From assembly GCA_022494885.1 (NCBI GenBank), contig JAGVSM010000883.1, positions 1 through 64,000 on the forward strand: a stretch of DNA of 64,000 bases. The letters run 5' to 3'. Source of the stretch: Micrasema longulum. Lineage: Eukaryota; Arthropoda; Insecta; Trichoptera; Brachycentridae. This document shows, piece by piece, positions 11,173 through 22,053 of the stretch. Position numbers and translations under genes: made by a program. Each line of letters opens with the position of its first letter. Position 1 is the first letter of the stretch. The notes beneath the pieces were generated by a model. The model ran no database searches. It was not told where the DNA came from and was given only the letters and a program-made list of their open reading frames with translations.

Positions 11173-13142
11173 TTATTCAAAGCATCTTTGCCATACACTG
11201 CGTAAATATTGCTAGCAGTTTTGGCACCTTAATTCCCTTAATTAAACGCGAACAGAAGGCTTGCAATATTCATAGTATATTCGAAATATGTATATGTTTA
11301 AAAAGAAAAAATGTTTAAAATGATTTTATTAATAAACCAAGTATTAACCAATTAAGTTTACCCTCAAACTTAAAAAAATATCGACACAATAATAAAAACT
11401 CCTCATTATATTTTTGGATTGCAAATGTATTTACTTTGCTCTCCACACACAATGTGGTCCAAATTTGAAACAACACAGTTCTAAAAGATATTAGACTCTC
11501 GTCGTTCCCGAATAATACATATCTCAGAGGGACATTGTTCCAAATGCAAAATCATGAATTAATTACTAAAAATATTACTACGACAGCATACATGTTTTAA
11601 TGCAGCTTTGTTATTATTTTCTCTAATAAAAAATCCGGGATAAGAAATTCTTCATTTTATTCAATTGTTTGGAGGACTATAACTTTGCTTGTACGGTGAC
11701 ATCTTGAACCCTCTTTGTTTTGAAGTCACGCATAGATTAATCGCGTCGCGCCGTACAGAAGTAAAACAAGTAGAGATGTTAAAATTGTGTTGAAAATTTA
11801 TTATATGATTCTATTTTTATAATAGAACTAAATAAAAAAAATATTTAAAAAAAAGATTTGGCCATTTCACGAATGGGTATCAGTAAATAATGAACAAACC
11901 GGACACATTCCAACAGATTTTGTAACTCGTTACAACATTTGAATCAATCCATGATATAGAGGCACAAGTCTATAGATTTAAAGTTTGAGAAAATCGATAA
12001 AAACGGTCTCTTCAATTTTTTTTAAGGAGTTAGTCATATTTTTAATTAATAATTTCTTGTAAATAAGTTTTTTTTTTAATCCACGGACTCCTTTTCTTTT
12101 TTCAATTGAAATATTTTCATAGCTAAACGAACAATTTAAAATCATGATTTATTATTTTTTCAGTAAAAAAGTATTACAATTCGGTAGTTTAACAAACTTT
12201 TACCATATCATTTTTTTTTGTATGGGACTACTCTTATCCATTTTGTTGAATAGTTATACTAATTATTCTGAGTATTTTTACAAGTACAAAACGTTTGCTT
12301 TTCTTTTATTTATGCAATTTTAGAAGACAAAACATGCTGGGCAAAATTATCTCCACTTGTTGACAATTTTGCCCACTTGGTAATTAACTGTTATTTTTGG
12401 TTTTATCATCCTTATCATACGGTTTATTACAACTTTTTGGGCGAAAAAAACTGTTTATGTTTTAACAATAGCATTGTTAAGGCATCACCATTATAAAATC
12501 AATGAAAAAAACCGGTGGGCAAAATTGTCAACTATTTCCTAAATTTTTCTATACAATGTGGATTTGTGGGCCAGGGTTGGCACATAATTGGGTTTTTAAC
12601 AAAACCAAAGAAGTTTATCTGTAATCATTTTAATTTGTTCGTGTTTGACTATGCGTAAGCCAATTTTTATTTTACAAACCATTTCAATTCTGATGCGATT
12701 TTCGTAATTAAGGGAGCTTGCCCCCAAAACGATTTTTCTTTAAATGTGTATGTAGAAAAAAAAACGATCTTTATTTTTTTTGTAGAGCAGTGCAATTATT
12801 TGCTAGATCACCTTTACTTTGAAATTGTATTTATGTACAGAGTTCAGAATATTTTGTTGTTTTATTTTCTTCTATAGACTGTAAAAATATTTATACAAAA
12901 AACATTTAAAATAAAAAATAAGTCTTCATAATTTCACAAATAGCTGACAAATTTAATAAATAAAACTTTCTAAAATATGGTAGGATATTCTTACATTATT
13001 TTTAAATAGTAAAAAATAAAATTGGTTTTTGAGTAACAATTTTCAATTTACTCACAGAAAATGACTTCTTGCAGTTTTTAAGATTAACATTGAATTTATG
13101 AAAACCTTGCACGTTTTCACGATACAGTTATTTTTCTTTTAA
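11173..13142. other. Unassigned A+T-rich DNA
   Basis: No gene found. The block at 11410-11580 is a little less A+T rich and the minus strand weakly recalls a LINE C-terminus, but not enough to call. The repeated 14-mer at 12338-12529 is listed separately. Confidence 0.4.
12338..12529. repeat. Three copies of a TGGGCAAAATTGTC 14-mer, two as a hairpin
   Basis: TGGGCAAAATTATC at 12338-12351 faces its reverse complement GACAATTTTGCCCA at 12362-12375 across a 10-base loop, with one mismatch. A third direct copy, TGGGCAAAATTGTC, is at 12516-12529. The pair at 12362 and 12516 could be the inverted ends of a very short element, or these could be repeated protein-binding sites. Confidence 0.6.
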
Positions 13143-13318
13143 TATTATTTATTTATTTATTGACGGACTTATACAATCCATTACAACAATGGTTAACACA
13201 TTTTCTTTTACTAAATACAGGAACAAATGAAATAAAATTAAAGCTAGGACAACAAAAATATAAAAATTACTACCTCAAGACAAGATCCGGTCTATTTTAG
13301 TTCTTCCTTTTCTTTGGG
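13143..13318 (-). repeat. Repeat U2, LINE-like 3' end
   Basis: It is shared with 37558-37724 in the same orientation. Common words are 'tatttatttattgacggactta', 'attaaagctaggaca' and 'aagacaagatccggtctatttta'. Read on the minus strand it ends in a (AATA)n tail, typical of a LINE 3' terminus. No coding sequence is attached. Confidence 0.75.
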
Positions 13319-13664
13319 TTTCGAATTCAATGTTGACGTTGACCTTGAGGTAACGTCGAAACATGGCTGACGATTAAAACATAACTAAATTTGCGTTGGG
13401 CATGGGTTGAGTGCCATAACTTTAGAGGGCTCAGGGTAATAGCGCTCTGAATTTTCTTAATTAACACATATTCCTGTATTTTTTCCATGGATTATTGGTA
13501 CTTGAGTAGTAATTTTTGCATGATTTTGATTTGAGCGTGACCAGGCCCCTTAGCCAATCGCTTGAGGAGATAAAACCAAAAACTAATACGTATTACGAAT
13601 ATATAAATAGCTCAAAAAAGTCCAAAATAAATAACGTGTGTAATTAATTACGATTTTTTTTTAT
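13319..13664. other. Unassigned
   Basis: No supported feature. It leads into a Helitron-like 3' end. Confidence 0.35.
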
Positions 13665-13725
13665 TCAACCAGCTTATAGTATGCAAACTAACGTTTGTCA
13701 GGACAACGTCTGTCGGGTCCGCTTG
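13665..13725 (+). mobile_element. Helitron-like 3' terminus
   Basis: The terminal block GGACAACGTCTGTCGGGTCC followed by GCTTG|T matches the ends of the elements at 38018-38710 and 60238-60900. GGAC and GTCC can pair as a short terminal hairpin just before the end, as in Helitrons, which finish with CTRR before an inserted-at T. Only about 60 bases resemble the other copies. Confidence 0.6.
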
Positions 13726-13992
13726 TCTTGAATAAAAATCAATTAATTTAAATGAAAAAATAATAACAAATATTCTTGAATGATTTAAAGTTCTCATTTA
13801 TTTTTTACCATCTCGTCAACATCGTGATCACATTCAACGGTCGAGGTTAGCAGAATTTTGTTTTCGCTTTCTTGTCGAATTTTTCTCTTTATCCATGTTG
13901 AAATGACTTAAATATCCAGCATGTCAAGTGTGATTTTTAAGGTAAAACTTCTAAATTGACAGCTGTCGTATTGCTAGGACACTCAAAGTACT
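13726..13992. other. Unassigned spacer
   Basis: A+T-rich DNA between a Helitron-like end and the RTE-A tail. Nothing recognised. Confidence 0.3.
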
Positions 13993-14845
13993 GTACTACT
14001 ACTACTACAACTATCATCACGCCATTTCTCCGTAGGGGTAGGCAGAGATAATGCACCGCCACACACGCCTATCCTGGCATATATTCCTAGCTTCTTCCAC
14101 ATTCATACATCTTGTCATACATGTCCTTCGGTTCTGTCTGCTTTTGGCATGACCAGACTTAAGATTTTGGTTTATCTGATCATACCACGTCGTCTTTGGT
14201 CGTCCTCGTCTCACGTTACCGTTCATTTTTTGCCAAATACACTTGTTTTACCATTTTTTCATCACTCATTCGTTTTACGTGACCAAACCATTTTAGAAAC
14301 CCTTTCTTAATCTTATCAATTAAACTTGACTCAGATTTACACTTTCGCCTGATTTCATGCATACATTGATTTCTCACACGTGCGTCTAAGAGATCGCATT
14401 TTATCCGCGTTCACTCGGATTTCATACTTCCTATGCCAGTTCCATGTTTTATTTCTATACATAAGTGTTGGGACTAAAACTCCGTTGTGCACTGCCAGTT
14501 GAGCTTCGATTGACATATTTTTATTTGCAATTACTGTGCTTAGTGCTCCGTTCATTTTTCTGCCCGCTTTCACTATTCTTTTAACATCTTTTTCTACTTT
14601 TCCATATCTTGGAAACATGCCTTTCAGATACATAAATTCTTATTCTTGTTAAAAACATTCGTTGTTTACATTTATTAGGCAGTCAGTAACCTCACTCCCT
14701 CTTTCAAATAACATCACTTTTGACTTACTTTCGTTCATTGCCAATTCATTCTCCAGGCATACATCATACAGTCTAGAGACTATTTGTTGCAAATCATCTT
14801 TGCTGCTTGCTAACAGAACTGCATCATCAGCATTGCCACTAAATA
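13993..14845 (-). pseudogene. RTE-A LINE remnant, reverse transcriptase C-terminal half
   Basis: Minus-strand reading gives NADDAVLLASSKDDLQQIVS (palm; NADD at 14823-14834 stands where FADD or YADD is expected), MNESKSKVMLF, then MYLKGMFPRYGKV, NGALSTVIANKNMS, HNGVLVPTLMY and the C-terminal block RRGRPKTTWYDQI...NRRTCMTRCMN...ICQDRRVWR. This is the well-known order of RTE-type proteins in arthropods. Several frameshifts and stops separate the blocks. A (GTA)n tail on the minus strand (13993-14008) marks the 3' end. The changed first residue of the catalytic motif and the broken frame make it inactive. Related 3' ends are at 42955 and 45775. Confidence 0.88.
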
Positions 14846-15172
14846 AAATGTTTTATTATAATTCGATGTTAAAAGGTAACGCGTCAAAAGAATAGTATTC
14901 TTTTAACATGGAACTAAAATCGCTGTAAAAATTTTCTACAAATTATTGGTTAGATTAGAGCCTTTTTATTAGATTTTGAATGGGGTCTAGAAGATTTGTA
15001 TTTTTTTGATAATCTTACATCAAAATGTCAAAATCATCAAAAGTATGACTTGTGCCCTTTTAACATGGATCAATTTATTTACAAAAAACATCAGCATATT
15101 GATAAGTACGTAATATAAGAGATACGACTGGTTTTCGGCCACCGTATACATTATTGACATATAACAACTTAA
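14846..15172. other. Unassigned spacer
   Basis: A+T-rich DNA between RTE-A and the TTAA-flanked element. A minus-strand frame of 99 codons (15020-15319) runs into the element's end and is not conserved with anything here. Confidence 0.35.
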
Positions 15173-16464
15173 AGACAGCTCTACACGTTCACCAATACGT
15201 TCACCAGTACGCTGGCTAATACGTATTGGCACATTGGCAGACATGCAAAAGGGGGTATTTGTGATACGTGCTGATATATGGGCTCTCGGCCGAAAGGAAT
15301 ATTGTTGGTTTTTTAACACAGATCAAAGGGCGCTCGGTTAACGAATAGTCAAAGCGTCCATGTGCCAGCCTAGTCATTACGCAACGAACTGCCGATAAGA
15401 GTGAACACTTTTTTTTTTTAATTCGTCAATATTTCTCCAGTTTTCGACAAAATGGCGGTCATTCTTTTAATTTATCAAGTTATCCGTTGCGAAAATTGTT
15501 TTTAAAAATTAACATTCAACATAAAATAATAACTGAAACCATTTTTTAAATGTGCACACTTATGAGCGCTGTGCAAATTATATAATGAGTAAACTACTAA
15601 ACTACTTATCGACCCTGTGGTCGGTGCATTTGCCAACCATGCAAGAGGTCTCGTGTTTGATTTCCGACATTATTGAAATTAAATATTTATTTTAAAAAGG
15701 TGTTTTACACTAAAATCTTTCATAGTCTCTGGAATGGCACCTGAAACGTAAGACTAATCATCTTAATTTCATGTAATGAAAAATGATCAAGATACGCTTC
15801 GATTTGTATACCAATGTAGTGCCCTATGCACCATTAACTGTGGAAAGGAATAATGAGGATAAAACTACTGAAATATTCTTACGTTTTTCTTTTTTTCCTC
15901 TCTCCTGTATGTAATTTAACTGTGGATTACAAAAGAATTTTAACGATTTTTATAATTAGAATTTTAACGATAACGACGAAGAATTTATATGATGCAAGCG
16001 GTATTTGCCCACTAATAAAATAATTGGTTTATAATTTATTTGTAAATACCGTATAGATTTGTAATTATGGCTTTTATTTTCTTTGGATAAATAAATAAGG
16101 TATTTAAAACAGCCCTAATTCTAGAACATGCGTAGTAATTTTATTGAGTAAAAATTTAGAAAATATTTTAAAAAGTAGGTTTTTGGTTGGCTAGGAAATA
16201 TGCCTTAAAGCAGTGTGTCAGCTAAAGTGCATTTATTTTTTGCTAGAAGTTAGGGTAAATAAATCAAATTAAAAAGAAAACTTCAACCGTTTTTAGGTCC
16301 GGTCCATCTTGGCACCTGAGCTACGTATTTTTTGTGTGCGTTTGACGTATGCACTAGAAACTAAACACGTCAGAGACACAGAACGACTCATGAACGTGGA
16401 CGCACTGAAGTGATGTCGTCACTAATACGCTGGCGTATTGTTTTGGCCAACGTGTGGAGTTATC
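15173..16464. mobile_element. Candidate TTAA-flanked DNA transposon, non-autonomous
   Basis: The left end, after TTAA at 15169-15172, reads AGACAGCTCTACACGTT; the right end, read inward from TTAA at 16465-16468, reads GATAACTCCACACGTT. With one offset base they match at most positions, so they look like degenerate terminal inverted repeats. TTAA duplications are typical of piggyBac-type transposases. No transposase frame is present inside 1.29 kb, and a SINE-D copy sits within it. Only one copy is in the window, so the boundaries could be chance. Confidence 0.4.
15603..15866 (+). mobile_element. SINE-D copy inside the TTAA element
   Basis: The tRNA-like head (CGACCCTGTGGTCGGTGCA, then 'ggtctcgtgtttgatttccgac') has a weakened B box. 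The body follows: 'aaatatttattt', 'ggaatggcacctgaaacgta', 'gatcaagatacgc', 'accaatgtagtg', 'ccctatgcaccatta', and the end 'ggaataatgaggata'. It aligns along its length with the copy at 23636-23912. Confidence 0.85.
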
Positions 16465-17504
16465 TTAATATTTGCACGCCTAAAGCTTTGTAGATATACG
16501 GGGTTTTCATAGAACTCGTAACAAGTAGGTCTATTGGAAGGTTAAAATTTACGCTGTAGATGAAAAAAAAATTTATCACTAAGTGTTCATTCTGAGTGAA
16601 AAACAAATAAAACACCTTTTTTATTAATCGATAAATTTATTCGTGACATCCAAAACTACTCTATCTACCTACCAAAAACTTGAAGATGGGGGGAGGTTGA
16701 TAATATATCTTCACAATTGCTCGGGAGAATTTACCTTCAACTATACCATCATGGTAAAGGTAGGATTTCCTTAATGTACGATTGTAATAGCAACCCAGAA
16801 ACTGTAAAATAATTTAGAATAAAAAGGTATTTTTAAACATTGGTTTTATAACAAACACATCGGGAATCAAACCTGAGACATCTTGCATGATAGACAAATG
16901 TGCTTACTATTAATTAAACTACGAGAATTATATAATTTCTACTAGTTATATGAAATACATGCTTTTCTCAAAAGGGTTCTTTAATATTTGTAAGATTAAA
17001 TTGTTAAAGAAGACCTTTTTTCTTTTGATGGAAAATAGCTTACAGTGAAAAAATACAGTTCTAAGCTTGCCAATATTTTACCCTCAGGATCTAAGAATTC
17101 TCAGTGAGGATCAAAATATATCCCTGAAATCCTTCGTGGTCACATTTCAGTGGTTTCAATTAGACCTTTTCTAGAATATCAGACTGAATTTGGACACTTT
17201 TAAGAAATCTGTTGTCTTCTTCAAAGTTCTAGAGTACGCTATTTTATAATCATTTTTGAAACAGAAATTAAAGTTGGAATAATCAATGTTCGTAGATAAA
17301 AAGTTGTATGACTGATAAGGAAGCAAAGTCTGTATGGAAATATTATTTATATCCACGCACTATCTTGGATTCAAACTAAAGATATGAACTCTATGATATA
17401 TTTTGTTGCCCTTTAGTAATAAGGAATATTTTTACGTTTTTTTTTTTGTATTTTTTCTTCCCTTTTTTAAATAGTACGAAATAAAAAAGAACCTTATAAT
17501 CTTT
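16465..17504. other. Unassigned A+T-rich DNA
   Basis: No frame or repeat was recognised. The short piece 'cgggaatcaaacctgagac' near 16860 (reverse of a B-box-like block) hints at a worn tRNA-like SINE head, but no body can be followed. Confidence 0.35.
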
Positions 17505-17735
17505 TACAGAATATTTTCTTTCCTCTTTCTTATAAAACACAAAAATATTATACCTGTCGATTTATTATAGGAGCAAAAATTCATAAACATTTCTAGTATA
17601 CCCAAGAACAGGCCTTGCTTTTGTGGGATTTTTTGTTTAGTATTTGTACTGTTAATGTGCATTGCTATGTTATTATTGTTTATTCTTTTAATATACTCTG
17701 TGTTACCTCTTATGTGATATTCAGTTATCCTAACA
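17505..17735 (+). repeat. Repeat U1, LINE-like 3' end
   Basis: It is shared in opposite orientation with 49500-49795. Common words (one strand) include 'cagaatattttctt', 'aaaatattatacctgtc' and 'ataggagcaaaaattcat'. It looks like a 3' UTR; no coding part is attached. Confidence 0.7.
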
Positions 17736-19239
17736 TTTAAAAGTAGATCCCCAAACTGTCAAAATATGCTGAAAGTGGAAAAAAACGGCTTCCCGAAAAC
17801 TAAAAATCTATCACAACACATGTCAATGCTATTATTGATTGATTGATTGATTGACGTGAACTTGTGATATCTTTTAATGTATTTTATTTTTATTAAAACC
17901 ATTTGAATTATATTTTTCTACATTTTCGAGAAACTTCGCCGTACAATGAAATGATTAAATGTTTACCACGTGAAATATTAAATCTGCATTCGACACAACT
18001 TATTACATAGAAATAAGTCCCGTAATATAAAAAAATCTGGCATGTTCCAATCAAATTAAAATGATTGCAATTCAAATGCATTGGACAAACTAAAAGAAAC
18101 TAGTACAATAACTCATAAAGCGCCTAAATAATAATAATTTTTCTGAATTTGCAAAACATCTGATTGAAAATAATTATATTTTTAATAAAGATACTGGATT
18201 GAAGATTTTTTATGTTGAAAATAAAATATTAAAACTAGGCAAGTTGAAAAAATTTCATTAATTTGATAAAGCGTTTTATTATAATAAAAAAGTTATGAAT
18301 AACCAAATTAACAATATTTCCTTTAGTACACTCCTATTTAGTTTTGAAAATCGTATCCCATCTCACTTCACAATTCCCATCTTTAAAAGAATAATATGAC
18401 AAAAAGACTTGATTTTTTAGCTCCATATGTATTGATGTAACATTAAGTAATCACTGTAAAAATAAAAGAGGACAAAATTTATCGGTTAATTGATAAAGAA
18501 ATTTGCATAGCTATGAAAGCGGTCGATAGAAAAAAAAAGTGTTTAGTAACAAAATGGTTTCATATTTATTTGATCATTATAATTATGTTTGCTATTTTGT
18601 TGTATTATCTGTTATTAATTTTATTTAAAATGAATTATTCTGCTATGCATTTGACAGTATCTATTGAATTTGTCATTGTCTTTTGTGGTCACGAATGGAA
18701 ATAATTTAATTACCCTATTCTTAACGGATCTACCACGCTTTATTTTCTGGTTATTCTTTTAAGTCACATCTTGAATACAAATTTAATATAATCTCAAAAT
18801 AAAATGAAGCGCGGAGGCTTTAAAAGTAGAATTCAGTTACAATTTTCGTGCATCGATGCAGAATCGAGCCTTTAATATATGAAAGATTGAATCTTTGACG
18901 TGAAGAGTCCACAGGCTCAAAAAGGGGATGCGATGATTAATCTTTTCAATCCGCTTTAGGAGAGGTTATATGAAAATTTTATCATATAACTAAATGAACT
19001 TAATGTTTGCTTTCAGTCTCGGTACGCGACAGTGCTTTTCAAGGCTTCGATAACGCGCTTTCGAGCCTTTGAAAAGTTTTTCAGAATGCGAAAACTGTCT
19101 AAGACACTTGTAAAATTTCAGAATTCGTGAGATGTGTATTAAGTTTACTTTCGAAAATGACTTTAAATATTTTAGTTTTTTGCTCTTTTAGCTTGTCCGT
19201 AATTTCCATACTTTAACTTCAAATAATTTGCTGACTGAA
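17736..19239. other. Unassigned A+T-rich DNA with a (TTGA)n run
   Basis: Near 17835-17855 there are five tandem TTGA units. A 63-codon plus-strand frame (18513-18704) has a hydrophobic stretch but no recognised family. A short G+C-richer patch near 19010-19080 was not assigned. Confidence 0.4.
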
Positions 19240-19460
19240 AAATTATAATAGTATTTTGAGTATATCCAAATATTTGCAGACATGCTAGATTTCACTTTAA
19301 AAATATTTTCATGCAGCTTCATTCGGCTCTTTTACTTCATAAGCATCCACGGATGGAAGAATTGAAGAAATAGAGATGTTAAGTTATAGGAAGAATGATG
19401 AATGTTACATATTGTGCAAAGTGGACGCTTAAACCAGCCAATGACAGGTCAAAGATTAGG
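19240..19460 (+). repeat. SAT357 partial copy
   Basis: It runs from 'tatccaaatatttgcagac' through 'atggaagaattgaagaaata' and 'gatgaatgttacat' to 'ttaaaccagccaatgacagg'. The middle of the unit is deleted. Confidence 0.8.
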
Positions 19461-19490
19461 CGTTATTAAGGTTTAAAGTAATAAATTTGA

Positions 19491-19727
19491 TTGATTAATT
19501 GATTTGGTATTTATTTTGTAGAACTTTATATTTAAACTTATAATACAAGAAACAAAACACTGATTTGAGTCTACTGAACACTTTATTTTATTTTTACAAA
19601 TATAAAAACAAAAAATCACATTCGTTTGATAATGCCCTAATAAGGCGAAACGTTTTTATATTTGTAAAAATAAAATAAAGTGTTCAGTAGACACAAATCA
19701 TTGTTTGATTTCTTATGTTGTAAATTT
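19491..19727. mobile_element. Fold-back element with 12-bp target duplication, PLE-like
   Basis: Two perfect 39-bp inverted arms (19571-19609 and 19652-19690) face each other across 42 bases, and weaker pairing continues outward. TAATAAATTTGA occurs at 19479-19490 and 19728-19739, a target duplication. In the loop, TTGATAATGCC...GGCGAAACG (19626-19652) has the order of a hammerhead core: CUGAUGA-like box, GCC/GGC stem II, then GAAA. Inverted arms around such a motif also occur in the element at 46671-47100. I infer a Penelope-like terminal-repeat derivative; a plain MITE is the alternative. Confidence 0.65.
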
Positions 19728-19812
19728 TAATAAATTTGAACCTTAATAAAACCTTTTTACCTTGAAATTGCAAAATAAAAGGAAAAATTGAGCATGACAT
19801 TTGAAATCGAGG

Positions 19813-20003
19813 CATTTACGTAGCTTATGACATATCTTTGGTTGGTTTAAATGGAAATTTTATACACGGGTTACATTCACTATAATGCTTTTGTTTAAAC
19901 ATCTTCATTGCCTCAACTCAATTACAGGATATAAACCCAATGAATGCCTACACTTTCATAATCCTTTCTCAAAAATGGTATTAGTCTCTGTCGCAATCAA
20001 CTT
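19813..20003. repeat. Two SAT357 fragments in inverted arrangement
   Basis: 19813-19915 reads in the minus orientation ('gcttatgacatatctttgg', 'ggttacattcac'), while 19918-20003 reads plus ('ataaacccaatgaatgcct', 'gtctctgtcgcaatcaac'). The switch happens within a few bases near 19916. Confidence 0.7.
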
Positions 20004-20354
20004 AAAATCAAATAACTTTAATTGAAAAGTTGGTATGTAACTTAGGCGTCCTGCTCTAATCCTGACACAACCTTGAATCCCAGCAGTGTTCCACCAGTTG
20101 CCTGATAATAATATTTGAGTATTTCCCTAGAAATTTGAGAGGCCTGCTGCACGGTGTCCCAGCAGTCCATTCTAGTGAGCAAACCTAACAGCAGCAAACA
20201 TCCCACTTGCGCTATATATCGCTACACGCGCATGCCTGGAAACCCCTAAAACCATGTTTGTAACACATTTTTATATCTCTTACACTCGTTGGTTGTATTA
20301 ACATCAAAGCTCACTAGTATATTACTGTGTGCAGAGAACCTGCATTTTTTTTTT
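20004..20354. other. Unassigned
   Basis: Slightly less A+T rich than its surroundings, no frame or repeat partner found. Confidence 0.35.
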
Positions 20355-20509
20355 CATCACAGTGGGCCTCAAAGCCCAATTCAAGTGGTAAATTACATCA
20401 CAGTACACCCAGGCTTGAGAAAAATCACATTGAATTGTTGTGTTCTCACCGGGAATTGAACTCCTCGTGTGTGAATAAAGTATCTTAACCACTTCACCAC
20501 AGCGGCTCA
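20355..20509 (-). mobile_element. SINE-A copy 3
   Basis: Minus strand: head GTGAGCCGCTGTGGTGAAGT with A-box TGGTGAAGTGG, B-box-like GTTCAATTCCCGG (near 20450-20463), then 'gagaacacaacaatt', the 'gcctgggtg' body and the end near 'ccactgtgatg'. It adjoins a plus-strand copy of the same head. Confidence 0.82.
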
Positions 20510-20540
20510 CGTGGTGTAGTGGTTAATACACTTGACATTC
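20503..20540 (+). mobile_element. SINE-A head fragment, head-to-head with copy 3
   Basis: GGCTCACGTGGTGTAGTGG followed by 'ttaatacacttgac' is the first half of the SINE-A tRNA-like head, including the A box. It stops before the B box and is followed by a CR1/L2-like LINE end. Its first bases overlap those of the minus-strand copy. Confidence 0.6.
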
Positions 20541-20559
20541 TGGTCTTCACCCCTACAAA

Positions 20560-21215
20560 ACTTTGATGGAATCTCCGTGCTAGCATATTGGCCCCTTGAT
20601 AACTCGACTGTGGAATCATCTCCCATCCACCATCAAAAATGTTACTACATTATCTCTGTTTAAATCATGTCTGAAGAAACATCTCATTTCTCTTCCTTAA
20701 TCTCTAACAGAACAAGAAACAGTTTTGTGTACATAGCAATAAATTTTGACCTATACTTAAAAAACTCCTAAATAAAACCGTTTCTACAGTCCGTGTAAGG
20801 AGTGATATGTAATGTTATTTTATCTACTTTTTATTAAAACTATTGTGTCATGGAAACTTGGAAACTTAGACTTATTTAATTTATCTTTATGTCAATTAAA
20901 ATCATCACTTTTTAATCACTTCTTTTCTAAATTATAAAAATGTACTAAGTGTTTTATTTGTTTTACTGTTCATGCTATGATACATCGCCTCTGTTACTTC
21001 AATACTTTTTTATTTAAACCCCTTATTTATTGTTAATTTGCTGTAAACCTATGTTATTAGTTCTAACTTCTTTTTTTTTTTCCTTATTTTCTGCTGTTTT
21101 TATTCATGTATCTATATGTTTTAAACTGTGTTCAGGTGTTTTGTTTTATTATAATTGTTATTAAATATTTTTTTATACTTTGTCAAAGGCGTAAGCCGTT
21201 GAAATAAGTAAATAA
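20560..21215 (+). pseudogene. CR1/L2-like LINE, C-terminus and 3' UTR
   Basis: The plus strand reads ITRLWNHLPSTIKNV, then TTLSLFKSCLKKHL (about 20600-20695), the usual tail of CR1/L2-group reverse transcriptases ('LWN-LP--I', 'FK--LK--L'), followed by a stop. About 500 bases of 3' UTR end in 'ggcgtaagccgttgaaataa' and an (AATA)n-like tail near 21215. Everything upstream of the last ~35 codons is missing. Confidence 0.75.
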
Positions 21216-21349
21216 TTTATATTGTATCTCCTCATACCAGCTCTTTTGCTGATTAGGAATATTTCGTACAAATAAAATATGTAATGTTATTTAATATATA
21301 AAGTTAAAAACTATGTATTTTGTCACAAATAAATAAATCTAATCTAAAT

Positions 21350-21495
21350 CTCAACAAAAGCAGAATGGTGAATGTTACACAGTGCGTAAAGTGGCCACTC
21401 AAACCAGCCAAGGAAAGGTCAAAAGCCCTGTAAATACCTTGACTTCCATAATATGTTCTCAAAAGTGTTTTCGCTCTCTGTTGCAACAAATGTAG
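21350..21495 (+). repeat. SAT357 partial copy
   Basis: Contains 'agaatggtgaatgttacac', 'gtaaagtggccactcaaacc', 'aagccctgtaaatacc' and 'ctctctgttgcaac', the right half of a unit. Confidence 0.82.
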
Positions 21496-21894
21496 AACAT
21501 TTTACTCATGTAAAACTACGTAATTGCTTCAGTAGGAGGAAAGTCGTTTTTGATGTAAGAAAGGTTTTAAAAATATTAACGTTATTCTTGAAAACGCGCG
21601 TAAACTCAGCGGTTTCTTATATGCAGCTTTCTGCAAACCAACAGTAGCAGCATCTAACAGAGTTTATTCTCTGAAAAATCCCTTAGCGCTGGGAACATTT
21701 TCTTATGCAAAGAAATTCTCAAAACCAATAACACGAAAAATGTGGACTTGCCAAGTGCCATTTTCAAAATAGTAGCCACTGTGTTTTCCAAAGCCAAGTT
21801 ATGTGGAAAAAAAAATTTCCACGGTACGTAGAGTTCTCAACTAAACGAGCGTACAAATAATTTCCAAGATTGTCATTTCTTTCAAAAGAGAGAA
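21496..21894. other. Unassigned
   Basis: No family assigned. A 64-codon plus-strand frame (21453-21647) starts inside SAT357 and is not credible as a gene. Confidence 0.35.
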
Positions 21895-21907
21895 CAAGAG
21901 AAGGGAT

Positions 21908-22040
21908 TGATTGATTGATTTGGTGTTTATTTTGTAGAACCCTATATTTAAACTTATAATATTAAAAAATTAATACACTGATTTGAGTCTTTTGAACACT
22001 TTATTCTCAAATTAGTGTTTGATTTCTAATATTATAAGTT
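21908..22040. mobile_element. Short fold-back element with 13-bp target duplication
   Basis: It starts like the element at 19491 ('tgatttgg' then 'tttattttgtagaac' and 'ttaaacttataat') and has inverted ends ('aacttataatatta' against 'taatattataagtt', and 'ctgatttgag' against a 'tcaaattag' block). CAAGAGAAGGGAT flanks it on both sides (21895-21907 and 22041-22053). At 133 bp it looks like an internally deleted relative of the 19491-19727 element. Confidence 0.75.
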
Positions 22041-22053
22041 CAAGAGAAGGGAT

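Noticed and set aside
11410..11580. Possible minus-strand LINE end reading WNNVPLRYVLFGNDE
   Set aside because: Only one short block resembles a LINE C-terminus; no neighbouring block or repeat partner supports it.
14662..14895. 77-codon plus-strand frame
   Set aside because: It is antisense to the RTE-A reverse transcriptase.
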